Shown here in pieces: positions 8,817 through 16,236 of a stretch of DNA of 36,054 nt. Source of the DNA: Rubritepida sp. (GTDB lineage: Bacteria > Pseudomonadota > Alphaproteobacteria > Acetobacterales > Acetobacteraceae). The stretch spans positions 1-36,054 of the forward strand of contig JAQGHY010000091.1 in assembly GCA_028291455.1 (NCBI GenBank), given 5' to 3'. Position numbers and translations under genes: made by a program. How positions within the stretch are numbered: position 1 is the stretch's first letter; the number at the start of each line of letters is the position of its first letter. The notes under the pieces are model-generated. The model searched no databases. It had not been told where the DNA came from and saw only the letters and a list, made by a program, of their open reading frames with translations.

Positions 8817-9535
8817 GGCCGGTAGGCGCCCGGGGGCGGCAAGGCGGGCGCAACATAGGCGAAGTGCAGCGCATCGAGCTGCGCCCAGAGCAGGTCGCAT
8901 TTGAAGCGCAGCGCGGCCAGGCACAGCTCCTGCTTCTCGCGCGTATCGGCGTAGCGCTTCACGTAGCCGAGCGCGAAATCCACATCCTGCGGCGCCTGGG
9001 TGAGGCGGGGCGTGAAGTAGGCGAGCGTCTCCTCGCTCACGAAGTCGTAGCCGCGCAGCATGCCGGCCACGCGCTCCTGGATGATGTTGGGCGAGAACAT
9101 CTCCGTCAGCGAGGAGGCGATAGCCTCCAGCACGCTCCGCTCGCGCACGAAATGCACATAGGCATCGACGGCGTAGCGCGTGCCGGGCAGCAGGCCCTCC
9201 AGCGAAATCACGTAATCGCGGTCGATCCCGAGGCTGTCGGTCAGCACCAGCCAGCGCTCGACGCCGCCGGGCTTGGAGCCGTCGCCGTCATGATCCTCGA
9301 TGCGGCGGCGCCATTCGCGGCGCAGGTCGGTCGTGGGCAGGCGGGCGAGGAGCGAGGCGTCCTTCGCGGGGATGCTGGCCTGGTAGTAGTAGCGGTTCAG
9401 CGCCCAGGCCTGGACCTGCGGCTTGGTCAGCTTTCCCGTGTGCAGCAGCCGATGAAAGGGATGCAGGATATGGTACCGCTCGGCGCCGATGGCGCGGAGC
9501 TCGGCTTCCAGGGCCTCGGGGCTCGCCAGCGTCAC
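8813..9535 (-). CDS. pqqC: Pyrroloquinoline-quinone synthase PqqC
   Basis: PqqC is the cofactor-free oxidase that closes the ring and performs the final oxidations to PQQ. The 240-residue all-helical protein shows RYHILHPFHRLLHTGKL, the conserved NRYYYQASIPAKDASLLAR segment that lines the active site, RRIEDHDGD, and LTEMFSPNIIQERV near the centre. Length matches the family. The gene begins with GTG and overlaps pqqB (GTGA), so the operon is translationally coupled. Confidence 0.96.
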   Translation of the reverse strand: MTLASPEALEAELRAIGAERYHILHPFHRLLHTGKLTKPQVQAWALNRYYYQASIPAKDASLLARLPTTDLRREWRRRIEDHDGDGSKPGGVERWLVLTDSLGIDRDYVISLEGLLPGTRYAVDAYVHFVRERSVLEAIASSLTEMFSPNIIQERVAGMLRGYDFVSEETLAYFTPRLTQAPQDVDFALGYVKRYADTREKQELCLAALRFKCDLLWAQLDALHFAYVAPALPPPGAYRP

Positions 9536-10455
9536 AATGCGATCTCCATCCCGTCCTCGGCGACGACCCAGCCCGCGGCGGCCAGCTGCGCGCGCTCGGG
9601 ACTGTCGTCCAGCAAGGCGGGGTTGGTGTTGTTGAGGTGGACATAGATGCGCTGCCCGACGCCAAGCTCGGCAAAGGCATCCAGCGAGCCGCCGGGGCCG
9701 CTGATCGGCATATGGCCCATGCGGCGCCCGGTCTTGGGGCCAGCACCGGCACGGATCATCTCGTCATCGGTGAAGAGCGTGCCGTCGAACATCACGCAGG
9801 CCGCGCCGCGCAGCCGGGCCGTGAGTTCCGGCGTCATAACCGCGCAGCCGGGAATATAGTGCAGCGTGCCGCCGCCCGCCGAGATGGCGAGCCCGACCGC
9901 CTCGCCATCCTCGGCCAGGCCGGGATCGGCGCCAGCCTCGGCAAAGAGCGGGACCTTGCCGGGAACGGGATAGGCCTCGACCGTGAGGCCCAGGGGCTCG
10001 CCCAAGCCGTCGGCCGGCGTGAAGGGGGTGCCTAGTGGCAAAACCTCCCGCGTAACGAAATCGGGGTTCAGGGCACGAAAGATTGGGTTCTCCGCCAGCA
10101 CCGCGAGGCTGGGTTCGGCGCCATAGAGCCGGAAAGGCTGCCGCTCCCGCAGGTTCAGCAGGCCCGCGATGGTATCGACCTCCGCCCCGGTCAGCGCGAC
10201 CGCCGCAATGGGCGAGTTGCGCAGCGATCCAGCCCGGGGATGCAAGGCGGGGGTAGCGGCAATCTGCGCGCGCAAATCCGGCGAGGCATTGACGATCAGC
10301 CAGCGCTCGCCGTCCGCGCTGACGGCCAGGGACGCCTGGCTGCGCGGCTTGGCCGCGGTATCGCCGGCACGGGCGCGCTGACAGCCGGGGCCAGCAGAGT
10401 TCCATTGCGGGAAGCCGCCTCCGGCCCCCGCTCCCAGCACTATCGCGCGCAACAT
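9532..10455 (-). CDS. pqqB: PQQ biosynthesis hydrolase/hydroxylase PqqB
   Basis: PqqB is a metallo-beta-lactamase-fold protein that has been shown in other bacteria to hydroxylate the tyrosine part of the PQQ precursor. The 307-residue product opens MLRAIVLGAGAGGGFPQWN, typical of PqqB, and includes HYIPGCAVMTPEL, MFDGTLFTDDEMI, GRRMGHMPISGPGGS and YVHLNNTNP. The structural-zinc segment that reads CxCxxC in many PqqBs is NSAGPGC here, with only one Cys; the same loss may be common in this group. It starts 37 bases after pqqA, directly behind a strong hairpin. Confidence 0.94.
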   Translation of the reverse strand: MLRAIVLGAGAGGGFPQWNSAGPGCQRARAGDTAAKPRSQASLAVSADGERWLIVNASPDLRAQIAATPALHPRAGSLRNSPIAAVALTGAEVDTIAGLLNLRERQPFRLYGAEPSLAVLAENPIFRALNPDFVTREVLPLGTPFTPADGLGEPLGLTVEAYPVPGKVPLFAEAGADPGLAEDGEAVGLAISAGGGTLHYIPGCAVMTPELTARLRGAACVMFDGTLFTDDEMIRAGAGPKTGRRMGHMPISGPGGSLDAFAELGVGQRIYVHLNNTNPALLDDSPERAQLAAAGWVVAEDGMEIAL

Positions 10456-10462
10456 GACTTAT

Positions 10463-10485
10463 GCCCGGAGCACAGTCCCCCGGGC
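10463..10485 (-). promoter_or_regulatory. Hairpin between pqqA and pqqB (attenuator or processing site)
   Basis: On the coding strand GCCCGGGG and GCTCCGGGC face each other, giving an eight-pair stem (one G-U) with a seven-base loop. It ends seven bases before the pqqB ATG and leaves no clear separate ribosome site for pqqB. Such a structure could lower read-through or translation of pqqB-E relative to pqqA, which is needed in excess as the peptide substrate. Confidence 0.5.
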
Positions 10486-10492
10486 CGGAGCC

Positions 10493-10573
10493 TCAGCCGA
10501 TTTCGGCGGAGGCGTAGCTGTTGATCTCGAGCGCCAGGGACACTTCGACGATGCGGGGCTTTTTCCAGGCCAT
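10493..10573 (-). CDS. pqqA: PQQ precursor peptide PqqA (26 residues)
   Basis: PqqA is the ribosomal peptide whose Glu and Tyr become PQQ. The 26-residue product begins MAWKKPRIVEVSLALEINSY and ends ASAEIG. It carries the diagnostic E-x-x-x-Y pair as E16 and Y20, and the MxWxKP opening. GGAGG stands seven bases before the ATG, one of the best ribosome sites in the window, as expected for a highly made substrate. It heads the pqqABCDE operon and is divergent from asd. The 139-base gap between them must hold both promoters. Confidence 0.96.
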   Translation of the reverse strand: MAWKKPRIVEVSLALEINSYASAEIG

Positions 10574-10712
10574 GATGTTACCTCCAAAAGGACCGGCCAT
10601 TCGCCGGCACCCATCAACATGGCCGCGCCGGGGCTATCCATCAAGGCCGCTTTGCTGGACGCGCCCAGTCCCAGGACGTAAAGCCCTGGCTTGTTTCTCT
10701 GGAGTTGAAGCC

Positions 10713-11744
10713 ATGGCCTATCGGGTCGCAGTCGTGGGTGCCTCGGGCGCGGTCGGGCGCGAGTTGCTGAAGGTCCTCGCCGAGCGGAACTTTCCGGTCA
10801 CCGAGGTCATCGCCCTCGCCTCCCCCCGCTCCACGGGCCAGAATGTCAGCTTCGGCGAAAAGACCGTGCTGAAGATCCGCAATCTCGAGACCTTCGACTT
10901 CACGGGCGTCGATATCGCTTTGTTCAGCCCGGGCGCGGCGGTCTCGGCCATCCATGCGCCGCGCGCGGCCGCCCAGGGCTGCGTGGTGATCGACAATACC
11001 AGCCAGTTCCGCATGGAGCCCGACGTGCCGCTGGTGGTGCCGGAGGTGAACCCGCATCACCTGGCCCGCTTCCGCAAGCGCGGCATCATCGCCAATCCGA
11101 ATTGCAGCACGATCCAGATGGTGGTGGCGCTGAAGCCGCTGCACGACGTGGCGAAGATCAAGCGGGTCGTCGTCTCGACCTATCAATCCGTCTCCGGCGC
11201 CGGCAAGGAAGGCATGGACGAGCTGTTCAACCAGACCAAGGGCAGCTTCGTCCACGACATGCCGACCATCGAGCAGTTCACCAAGCCGATCGCCTTCAAC
11301 GTCATCCCTCACATCGACGGGTTCATGGATGACGGCTCGACCAAGGAAGAGTGGAAGATGTCCGTGGAGACGCGGAAGATCCTCGATCCCGATATCCAGG
11401 TCTTCGCCACCTGCGTGCGCGTGCCGGTCTTCATCGGCCATGCCGAGGCGATCAGCGTCGAGTTCGAGAACCCGATCACCGTGGCCCAGGCGCTCGCCGC
11501 GTTGAAGAAGGCGCCCGGCATCTCGGTCTTCGACAAGCGCGAGGACGGCGGATACATCACGCCGCTCGATGCCGCCGGCGACGACGACGTCTTCATCTCG
11601 CGGCTGCGCAAGGATCCGACGGTGCCGCATGGCCTCGCCTTCTGGTGCGTCTCGGATAATCTGCGCAAAGGCGCGGCGTTGAACGCGGTGCAGATTGCGG
11701 AAGAACTGCACAAGCAGGGGCTGCTGGCGAAGAAGGTGGCCTGA
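10713..11744 (+). CDS. asd: Aspartate-semialdehyde dehydrogenase
   Basis: Asd reduces aspartyl phosphate to aspartate semialdehyde with NADPH, the branch point to lysine, diaminopimelate, threonine and methionine. The 343-residue protein has the nucleotide loop GASGAVG (9-15), SPGAAVS near 72-78, and the catalytic cysteine C131 in NPNCSTIQM. Later come YQSVSGAG and a substrate-binding RVPVFIGHAE with the conserved His. The ATG after GGAG (10701-10704) yields a family-standard N-terminus; upstream in-frame sequence is not family-like. A stem-loop overlaps the stop codon. Confidence 0.97.
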   Translation: MAYRVAVVGASGAVGRELLKVLAERNFPVTEVIALASPRSTGQNVSFGEKTVLKIRNLETFDFTGVDIALFSPGAAVSAIHAPRAAAQGCVVIDNTSQFRMEPDVPLVVPEVNPHHLARFRKRGIIANPNCSTIQMVVALKPLHDVAKIKRVVVSTYQSVSGAGKEGMDELFNQTKGSFVHDMPTIEQFTKPIAFNVIPHIDGFMDDGSTKEEWKMSVETRKILDPDIQVFATCVRVPVFIGHAEAISVEFENPITVAQALAALKKAPGISVFDKREDGGYITPLDAAGDDDVFISRLRKDPTVPHGLAFWCVSDNLRKGAALNAVQIAEELHKQGLLAKKVA

Positions 11745-11765
11745 TCCCTTTTTGGGACCAGGCCA
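11739..11765 (+). terminator. Stem-loop over the asd stop codon
   Basis: GGCCTG-A-TCCC pairs with GGGA-C-CAGGCC across a TTTTT loop, an eleven-position stem with one A/C mismatch. It includes the asd stop codon and lies between asd and a convergent gene. No T run follows, so it may act as a weak bidirectional or factor-assisted terminator, or protect the mRNA end. Confidence 0.55.
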
Positions 11766-11807
11766 TTACATCGTCTTAAGGCGGGCCGTCGTTAAGGGCA
11801 GGCCGAC

Positions 11808-12131
11808 CTACGGAAAGGTGACTTCGGTCAGCTCGCAGGTGTTCACGTTGCGGCGCTCGTTGGACTGGCCATCGGCATAGACGACCTTGATGTCGTTGCG
11901 GCACTGGCCGGCGGGCAGGACGACGTTGAGGTTGCGGCCGGGCGCGAGGGTGTTCTGGCCCAGGCGGTCATTGCCCCAGCTGTTGCGGGCGGAGGACGAG
12001 ACATAGACCTCGTTGATGACCTGCTGCCCGCGGTTCTGCAGGGTGAAATCCGGGTTGTTGGACTGGGCCCAGGCGGGAGCGGCCAGCAGGGCGCCCATGG
12101 CGGCGACCAGGGCGAAACGTGTGACGATCAT
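11808..12131 (-). CDS. Small secreted protein, unknown function
   Basis: A 107-residue exported protein. MIVTRFALVAAMGALLAAPAWAQ is a textbook signal peptide; the mature part (about 84 residues) is polar and predicted beta-rich (DFTLQNRGQQVINEVYVSSS). It contains two cysteines (GQCRNDIK and NTCELTE) that could form one disulfide. Similar short proteins of the pattern 'signal, NPDFTLxN..., two Cys' occur in Acetobacteraceae, but I know of no function. The gene converges with asd. A TGTCC-GAAT-GGACA inverted repeat lies 25 bases upstream of the start, a possible operator. Confidence 0.8.
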   Translation of the reverse strand: MIVTRFALVAAMGALLAAPAWAQSNNPDFTLQNRGQQVINEVYVSSSARNSWGNDRLGQNTLAPGRNLNVVLPAGQCRNDIKVVYADGQSNERRNVNTCELTEVTFP

Positions 12132-12155
12132 GGCGTTTTTTTCCGGTTAATTGCA

Positions 12156-12169
12156 TGTCCGAATGGACA
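12156..12169. promoter_or_regulatory. TGTCC-N4-GGACA inverted repeat
   Basis: A perfect 5-bp inverted repeat with a GAAT spacer lies between the start of the small secreted protein gene and the promoter region of the divergent membrane-protein cassette. The size and position fit an operator for a dimeric regulator. No regulator is assigned. Confidence 0.35.
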
Positions 12170-12247
12170 CAACCTGAATGCTAGCTGAACGACAAGCGTT
12201 ACGCCAGCAGAACCTAGGACATCGTTCCTGATTTTGTTTGCAAATGA

Positions 12248-12262
12248 GAACAAAATAGGAAC
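12248..12262. promoter_or_regulatory. Candidate LexA (SOS) box, GAAC-N7-GAAC
   Basis: GAACAAAATAGGAAC is an exact match to GAAC-N7-GAAC, the reverse complement of the alphaproteobacterial LexA site GTTC-N7-GTTC. It lies 32 bases before the TTG start of the membrane-protein cassette, where LexA would block transcription. It is also the right arm of an imperfect inverted repeat starting at 12224, so a hairpin or other dyad protein site is the alternative reading. One such 8-base match per window this size is not far from chance. Confidence 0.45.
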
Positions 12263-12294
12263 ATACCCATCTCCCCGCTCGGAGGTTCCCCGCC

Positions 12295-13695
12295 TTGCCC
12301 AGCTTCCTCACCGCTCCCCTGAAAATTCTTTGCATCGGCCTGGCCGGCGTCACCGTCCTGTTCTGCGCTCGCCTGGCCGGACTCGGCTTCGGCCTCGGAC
12401 CGATCTTCGCCGCGCCTAGCAGCCTGGCCGCCGTCCTCGTCTTCCTGGTCGGCATCGCCTTCGCCGCCTTCCTTTGGTGGCTCGCCTCGCGCTGCTTCGC
12501 GCTGCTGCGCGACCCCGCGACCACCCCCGAGCAGATGGCCGCCCTGCGCGACCTGCCGCTGGCCCTGCCCGAGGGCACGGTGCGCGCGCTGCTGGCGCTG
12601 ATCGTCGGCGTGATCGGCCTGCCGTTGCTGCTGTTCAGCCAGACGCTCGCGCTGAACGACGCCATCGCCGGCTATGTGAACGGCATCATCGCCGGCGTCT
12701 TCGGCTATTATTTCGGTGCCCGTTCGACCGGCCCGGAGGCTCAGGCCGCCCGCCGCCTCGGCGATGCGCTGGACAGCCAGCAGCGGATCAACGAAACGCT
12801 CCGAGCCAGCGAGGCCGCCGCCCGTGAGGCCGCCGCCCAGGCCGGTCAGCCATCCCTCGTCGCGGGGGCGTTGGCAACGCTGGAGAGCCACCTCGCCGTG
12901 GCCCGCACCCTGGTTCAGCGCCTCGGCCCGGCCCTGCCGGCGGGGCTGATCCCGGCCGGGGCGGAGACCCTGCTGAACCAGGCCGAACAGGCGCTGAGCG
13001 CGGCTCGCGCGCTGGGCGGCCAGGCGGATCTGGCTACGCTCCAAGCGGCCACCGCCGCGCTGACCGGACGGGACGGCCCGCTCTCATCCCTGTTGCGCGC
13101 CGCTGCGCCGCTGCTACCGGCCGTCGGCGGGCCGCTGGGCGGCATCGCGCTGCTGCTGGGCCTCGGCTGGAATCTCGGGGCCGCGGCTTGGCGCCGCTTC
13201 CGTGCGCAACTGCTGGATGCCCCGCATGATCCCGCGCTGTTCGAGCCGGGCTCCATCACCCCCGCCTCGGCCGAGCTACGCCTGGCTGCCGCGCCCATCT
13301 TCGCGCGGCTTTTCACCCCCCGGCTGGCCGAGCCCGGCTTCCTCGCGGGGTTGCTCGACAACTGCCTGCGCGAGGACGCGGCGGATCGGCTCTGGGCGCG
13401 CTATCCCGGCTTCGCGAACCCCGCCGAGGCGGCGCAGGGCCTCGCCGAGTTCCGCAAGGCCCTGCTGGAGGACCGGGTCGAGGCCGATCTCAGCCCCGAC
13501 CTCGTCGCCCGCGTCGCACAATCGCTGAACGGCGCCGCGCCCAGCCTCCGGCCCGATGCAACGGCACGCCCGGCTTTGCCGCAGCCCGGCTCGCCGGAAG
13601 CGCAGGCCGCCCTGCAGGCCCTGGCGCTGCTGCTCGGCGAGATGCGCGACAGCCACACCGACCCGGTGCCGCTGCTGGCGGGGCTGACGCCATGA
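12295..13695 (+). CDS. Multi-pass membrane protein with coiled-coil region, unrecognised
   Basis: I do not recognise a named family. The 466-residue product has four likely membrane spans (about 9-30, 43-66, 94-118, 123-142). These are followed by an Ala/Glu/Arg-rich helical segment (about 146-260) suited to a coiled coil, a fifth hydrophobic stretch (about 265-295), and an Ala/Leu-rich helical C-terminal domain. The TTG start is supported by GGAGG nine bases upstream and the lack of a nearby ATG. The stop overlaps the next start as ATGA, and that gene overlaps a lytic transglycosylase gene, so the three are one unit. Membrane protein, lipoprotein and leaderless muralytic enzyme suggest a role in moving or controlling the enzyme (holin-like or scaffold), an inference only. 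A candidate LexA box stands upstream. Confidence 0.75.
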   Translation: MPSFLTAPLKILCIGLAGVTVLFCARLAGLGFGLGPIFAAPSSLAAVLVFLVGIAFAAFLWWLASRCFALLRDPATTPEQMAALRDLPLALPEGTVRALLALIVGVIGLPLLLFSQTLALNDAIAGYVNGIIAGVFGYYFGARSTGPEAQAARRLGDALDSQQRINETLRASEAAAREAAAQAGQPSLVAGALATLESHLAVARTLVQRLGPALPAGLIPAGAETLLNQAEQALSAARALGGQADLATLQAATAALTGRDGPLSSLLRAAAPLLPAVGGPLGGIALLLGLGWNLGAAAWRRFRAQLLDAPHDPALFEPGSITPASAELRLAAAPIFARLFTPRLAEPGFLAGLLDNCLREDAADRLWARYPGFANPAEAAQGLAEFRKALLEDRVEADLSPDLVARVAQSLNGAAPSLRPDATARPALPQPGSPEAQAALQALALLLGEMRDSHTDPVPLLAGLTP

Positions 13696-14279
13696 GGCGC
13701 GCGGCCATCCTGGTCCTCGCCGGCTGCACTCCGCTGGCCGCCGTCGTGGACCCGCCGCTGGCGCAGCTTTCCCGCTGGGAAAGTGCCGGCCCGGCCGAGA
13801 TCGCCGCCGAGCCGGTTTCCTGCTCGCCGGGCCATGCCGCCTGCCCCCGGTTGCATATGCTTCGCGCCGAGGCCTGCATGAGCATCGCCATGGCAAGCCG
13901 CGCGCCGGGTGCGGCCTGCCCCGCTTTGCGCGGTAACCTGCCCTGTGCCGCCGATTCCTACGCCGCCGCACGCGCCCTGACGCCGAACCCCGCCTTCGCG
14001 GCTGGCGAGGCCCAGGCACGGCTTTGCCTTGCGGAGCTGCTTCCACCAGCCGAAGCCGTTCGCGAGGCGGCGCTTGCCGCGAGCGCCGCCATGGCAGCAG
14101 GGGCGCCTATCCTCGCCGCCCGCGCCGCCCTGATCGCCGCCCGGCCCGGCGCAGGAACGGAACCCCAGCGCTGCGCCGCCGCCCAGGCCGGGCTGCGCCT
14201 CGCCCCCGCCGGATCGCGTGAGGCGGCCGACATCGCCCTCCGCATCGCCACCATCCCCGATTGTGGAGCCACGCCATGA
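13692..14279 (+). CDS. Cysteine-rich lipoprotein, unknown function
   Basis: A 195-residue protein with a short lipoprotein signal: MRRAAILVLAGC, with the lipobox LAGC placing the lipidated Cys at 12. The mature part is Ala-rich and probably helical, with TPR-like periodicity (YAAARALTPNPAFAAGEAQARLCLAEL), and at least eight further cysteines that may pair in the periplasm. It overlaps the membrane-protein gene by ATGA and the lytic transglycosylase gene by ATGA. In phage lysis cassettes an outer-membrane lipoprotein (o-spanin) occupies a similar place, but this protein is longer and has no visible spanin features, so that comparison is only suggestive. Confidence 0.7.
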   Translation: MRRAAILVLAGCTPLAAVVDPPLAQLSRWESAGPAEIAAEPVSCSPGHAACPRLHMLRAEACMSIAMASRAPGAACPALRGNLPCAADSYAAARALTPNPAFAAGEAQARLCLAELLPPAEAVREAALAASAAMAAGAPILAARAALIAARPGAGTEPQRCAAAQAGLRLAPAGSREAADIALRIATIPDCGATP

Positions 14280-15214
14280 TGCTCGAACGCACCCTCGCCT
14301 TCCGCCTCCCGCTCACCCGCGGCGACGATGTACGCACAGCGCAACTCGCTCTCGTCCGAGCGGGAAACCTGCGCGGCGATGCCGACGGCGTCTTCGGACC
14401 CACCACGCGCGACGCGGTCGCCGGCTTCCAGCGGCGGGAGGGGCTTCCGGCGGACGGCGTGGTGGGCCCACTGACCTGGTCGCGGCTCGTGGATCAGCCG
14501 GTGCTAAAGCGCGAACGGCCTTGGCAGGAGGGACTGCGGCCCTTTCTTCCCGCACTACTCGCATGGCATGCCTTGCCGGTCGGCAGCGGGAGCAACCGCT
14601 GGCGCCTGACGCGCGCGGGCGTGGAGATCGAGGGCGAGAAGAACGCTCGCCGCAATACGAGCCCCAGCGTCGCCGCCACCTGCTGGTCCACGCACCGGCC
14701 CGCGCTGGAAGCCGCCGCGCAGCGCTTCGCCGTGCCGGTGGAGCTGCTGCTCGCCACCGCCTGCACCGAGAGCGCGGGCCGCGCCGACGCCGTGCGCGAG
14801 GAACCCGGCTTCACCTCCGATGCCGCGACCCCGAACCGCGTCTCGCCCGGCCTGATGCAGACGCTGATCTCGACGGCGCGCGAGGCCTTGGCCGACCCGA
14901 CGCTGACCCGTGCCCGGCTGCTGGACCCCGCGGTCTCGGCCGCGGCCGGCGCCGCCTATATCCGGCGCCAGGCGCGGTCCGGCAGCGCGCCGACGGGTTT
15001 CGATCCGCCGCTCGTCGCCATCGGCTACAATGCCGGCAGCCTGCGGGTGGACCGCGACGGGGCGAATCCCTGGGGCCTGATCCAGACCCGGCGCGGCGCC
15101 GGCAGCTGGCATGCGGACAGCTTCAGCGCCTATCTCGGCGACGCCTACGGGATATTCGCCACGGGGACGGCGCCGGGCGACGAGGTGCCGAGCCTCTGGA
15201 ACCTGCTCCCTTGA
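14276..15214 (+). CDS. Peptidoglycan-binding lytic transglycosylase without signal peptide
   Basis: A 312-residue cell-wall enzyme. Residues about 12-72 form a PG_binding_1 repeat (TRGDDVRTAQLALVRAG ... ADGVFGPTTRDAVAGFQRREG). Residues about 135-290 form an SLT-type (GH23) domain with catalytic E165 in CTESAGR, the GLMQ motif at 192-195 and the IGYNAG motif at 249-254. It should cleave the MurNAc-GlcNAc bond to 1,6-anhydro products. There is no signal peptide, so it must reach the wall by another route, as phage and tailocin endolysins do. It overlaps the lipoprotein gene by ATGA. ATG ATG at the start leaves a one-codon ambiguity. Confidence 0.88.
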   Translation: MMLERTLAFRLPLTRGDDVRTAQLALVRAGNLRGDADGVFGPTTRDAVAGFQRREGLPADGVVGPLTWSRLVDQPVLKRERPWQEGLRPFLPALLAWHALPVGSGSNRWRLTRAGVEIEGEKNARRNTSPSVAATCWSTHRPALEAAAQRFAVPVELLLATACTESAGRADAVREEPGFTSDAATPNRVSPGLMQTLISTAREALADPTLTRARLLDPAVSAAAGAAYIRRQARSGSAPTGFDPPLVAIGYNAGSLRVDRDGANPWGLIQTRRGAGSWHADSFSAYLGDAYGIFATGTAPGDEVPSLWNLLP

Positions 15215-15258
15215 AGCGTCGGCTAGAAGCCGGGAGGATGATGCCGGAAGGAAACACC

Positions 15259-15714
15259 ATGCCCCTCATCATCCGCTCCGTCGCCCGAGGAGATTACGAG
15301 CAATGGCTGCTCCTCTGGGACGGCTACAACGCCTTCTACGGCCGCTCGGGCCCGACCGCGCTCGGGCCCGAAATCACGCGCATGACCTGGTCGCGCTTCT
15401 TCGATGCCTATGAGCCGGTGCACGCCCTCGTCGCCGAGAGCGATGGCGTGCTGCTCGGCCTGACGCATTACCTCTTCCACCGCAGCACCACGGTCATCGC
15501 GCCGAACTGCTACCTGCATGACCTCTTCACCAACACGGCGGCGCGCGGCAAGGGTGTCGGGCGGGCGCTGATCGAGGGCGTCTACGATCGCGCGCGGGAA
15601 GCGGGCTGCCCGCGTGTCTACTGGCAGACGCACGAGACGAATGCCGCGGCGCGGCTGCTTTACGACAAGGTGGCGCAGCACCTGGGCTTCCTGATCTACA
15701 CGAAGCTCCTCTGA
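15259..15714 (+). CDS. GNAT family N-acetyltransferase
   Basis: A 151-residue Gcn5-type acetyltransferase using acetyl-CoA. The pyrophosphate-binding motif A is visible in NTAARGKGVGRALIEGV, preceded by the beta-4 segment NCYLHDLF, and the C-terminal YWQTHETNAAARLLYDKVA is typical of small-molecule or amino-acid acetyltransferases of this group. The ATG at 15259 follows GGAAGG at a good distance; ATGs at 15238 and 15241 are too close to the nearest GGGAGG. It lies 44 bases after the transglycosylase and may be co-transcribed. The substrate is unknown. Confidence 0.88.
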   Translation: MPLIIRSVARGDYEQWLLLWDGYNAFYGRSGPTALGPEITRMTWSRFFDAYEPVHALVAESDGVLLGLTHYLFHRSTTVIAPNCYLHDLFTNTAARGKGVGRALIEGVYDRAREAGCPRVYWQTHETNAAARLLYDKVAQHLGFLIYTKLL

Positions 15715-16236
15715 TCAGGCATTCGCCTCGATCAACGCGACGAGCCCTTCGAGAATTTGCGTCGGCGAGGGCGGGCAGCCGGGGATGACGAGGTCCACCG
15801 GCAGCGCCGCATCCACCCCGCCGAGCACGGCGTAGCTGCCCTTGAAGATCCCACCGTCGACGGCGCAATCGCCGAGCGCGACCACCCAGACCGGCTCGGG
15901 CGTCGCGGCGCGGGCGCGCAGCAGCGCCTCGGCCATATTGCGCGACAAGGGACCGGTGACGAGCAGGATATCGGCATGGCGCGGGCTGGCGACGAAGCGC
16001 AGGCCGAAACGCTCCAGATCATGCGCGACGTTCTGCAGCGCGTTGATCTCCAGCTCGCAGCCGTTGCAGCTGCCGGAATCCATATGGCGGATGGCGAGCG
16101 AGCGGCCAAGCCGCGCCTGGGATGCCTCCTCCAGACGGGCGCGCAGCTCGGCGATGATCTCCGGCGCCACGGGCGGCGGCGCCGGATCGGTCAGCGGGCG
16201 CGATACGAGGTTGCGGACCAGCCTGGGCCAGAGCAT
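15715..16236 (-). CDS. hyfI: Hyf/complex-I small FeS subunit (HyfI/NuoB-like)
   Basis: This 173-residue subunit is homologous to HyfI/HycG and NuoB and carries the terminal [4Fe-4S] cluster that passes electrons to or from the large-subunit site. All four ligands are visible: C57 and C60 in SCNGCELEIN, C124 in GDCAVDGG, and C154 in GCPPSP. It has the hydrogenase-4 spacing (CxxC) rather than the adjacent Cys pair of NuoB. It is the last gene of the six-gene operon. GGAGGG lies seven bases before the ATG, and a 12-codon ORF joins it to the large-subunit gene. The electron partner cannot be a NiFe site here, because the large subunit lacks its ligands. Confidence 0.9.
   Translation of the reverse strand: MLWPRLVRNLVSRPLTDPAPPPVAPEIIAELRARLEEASQARLGRSLAIRHMDSGSCNGCELEINALQNVAHDLERFGLRFVASPRHADILLVTGPLSRNMAEALLRARAATPEPVWVVALGDCAVDGGIFKGSYAVLGGVDAALPVDLVIPGCPPSPTQILEGLVALIEANA

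Noticed and set aside
12295-15214. The membrane protein-lipoprotein-transglycosylase set as a prophage remnant
   Set aside because: No capsid, tail, terminase or integrase gene is nearby and composition matches the chromosome; I keep it as a lysis-like cassette of uncertain origin.
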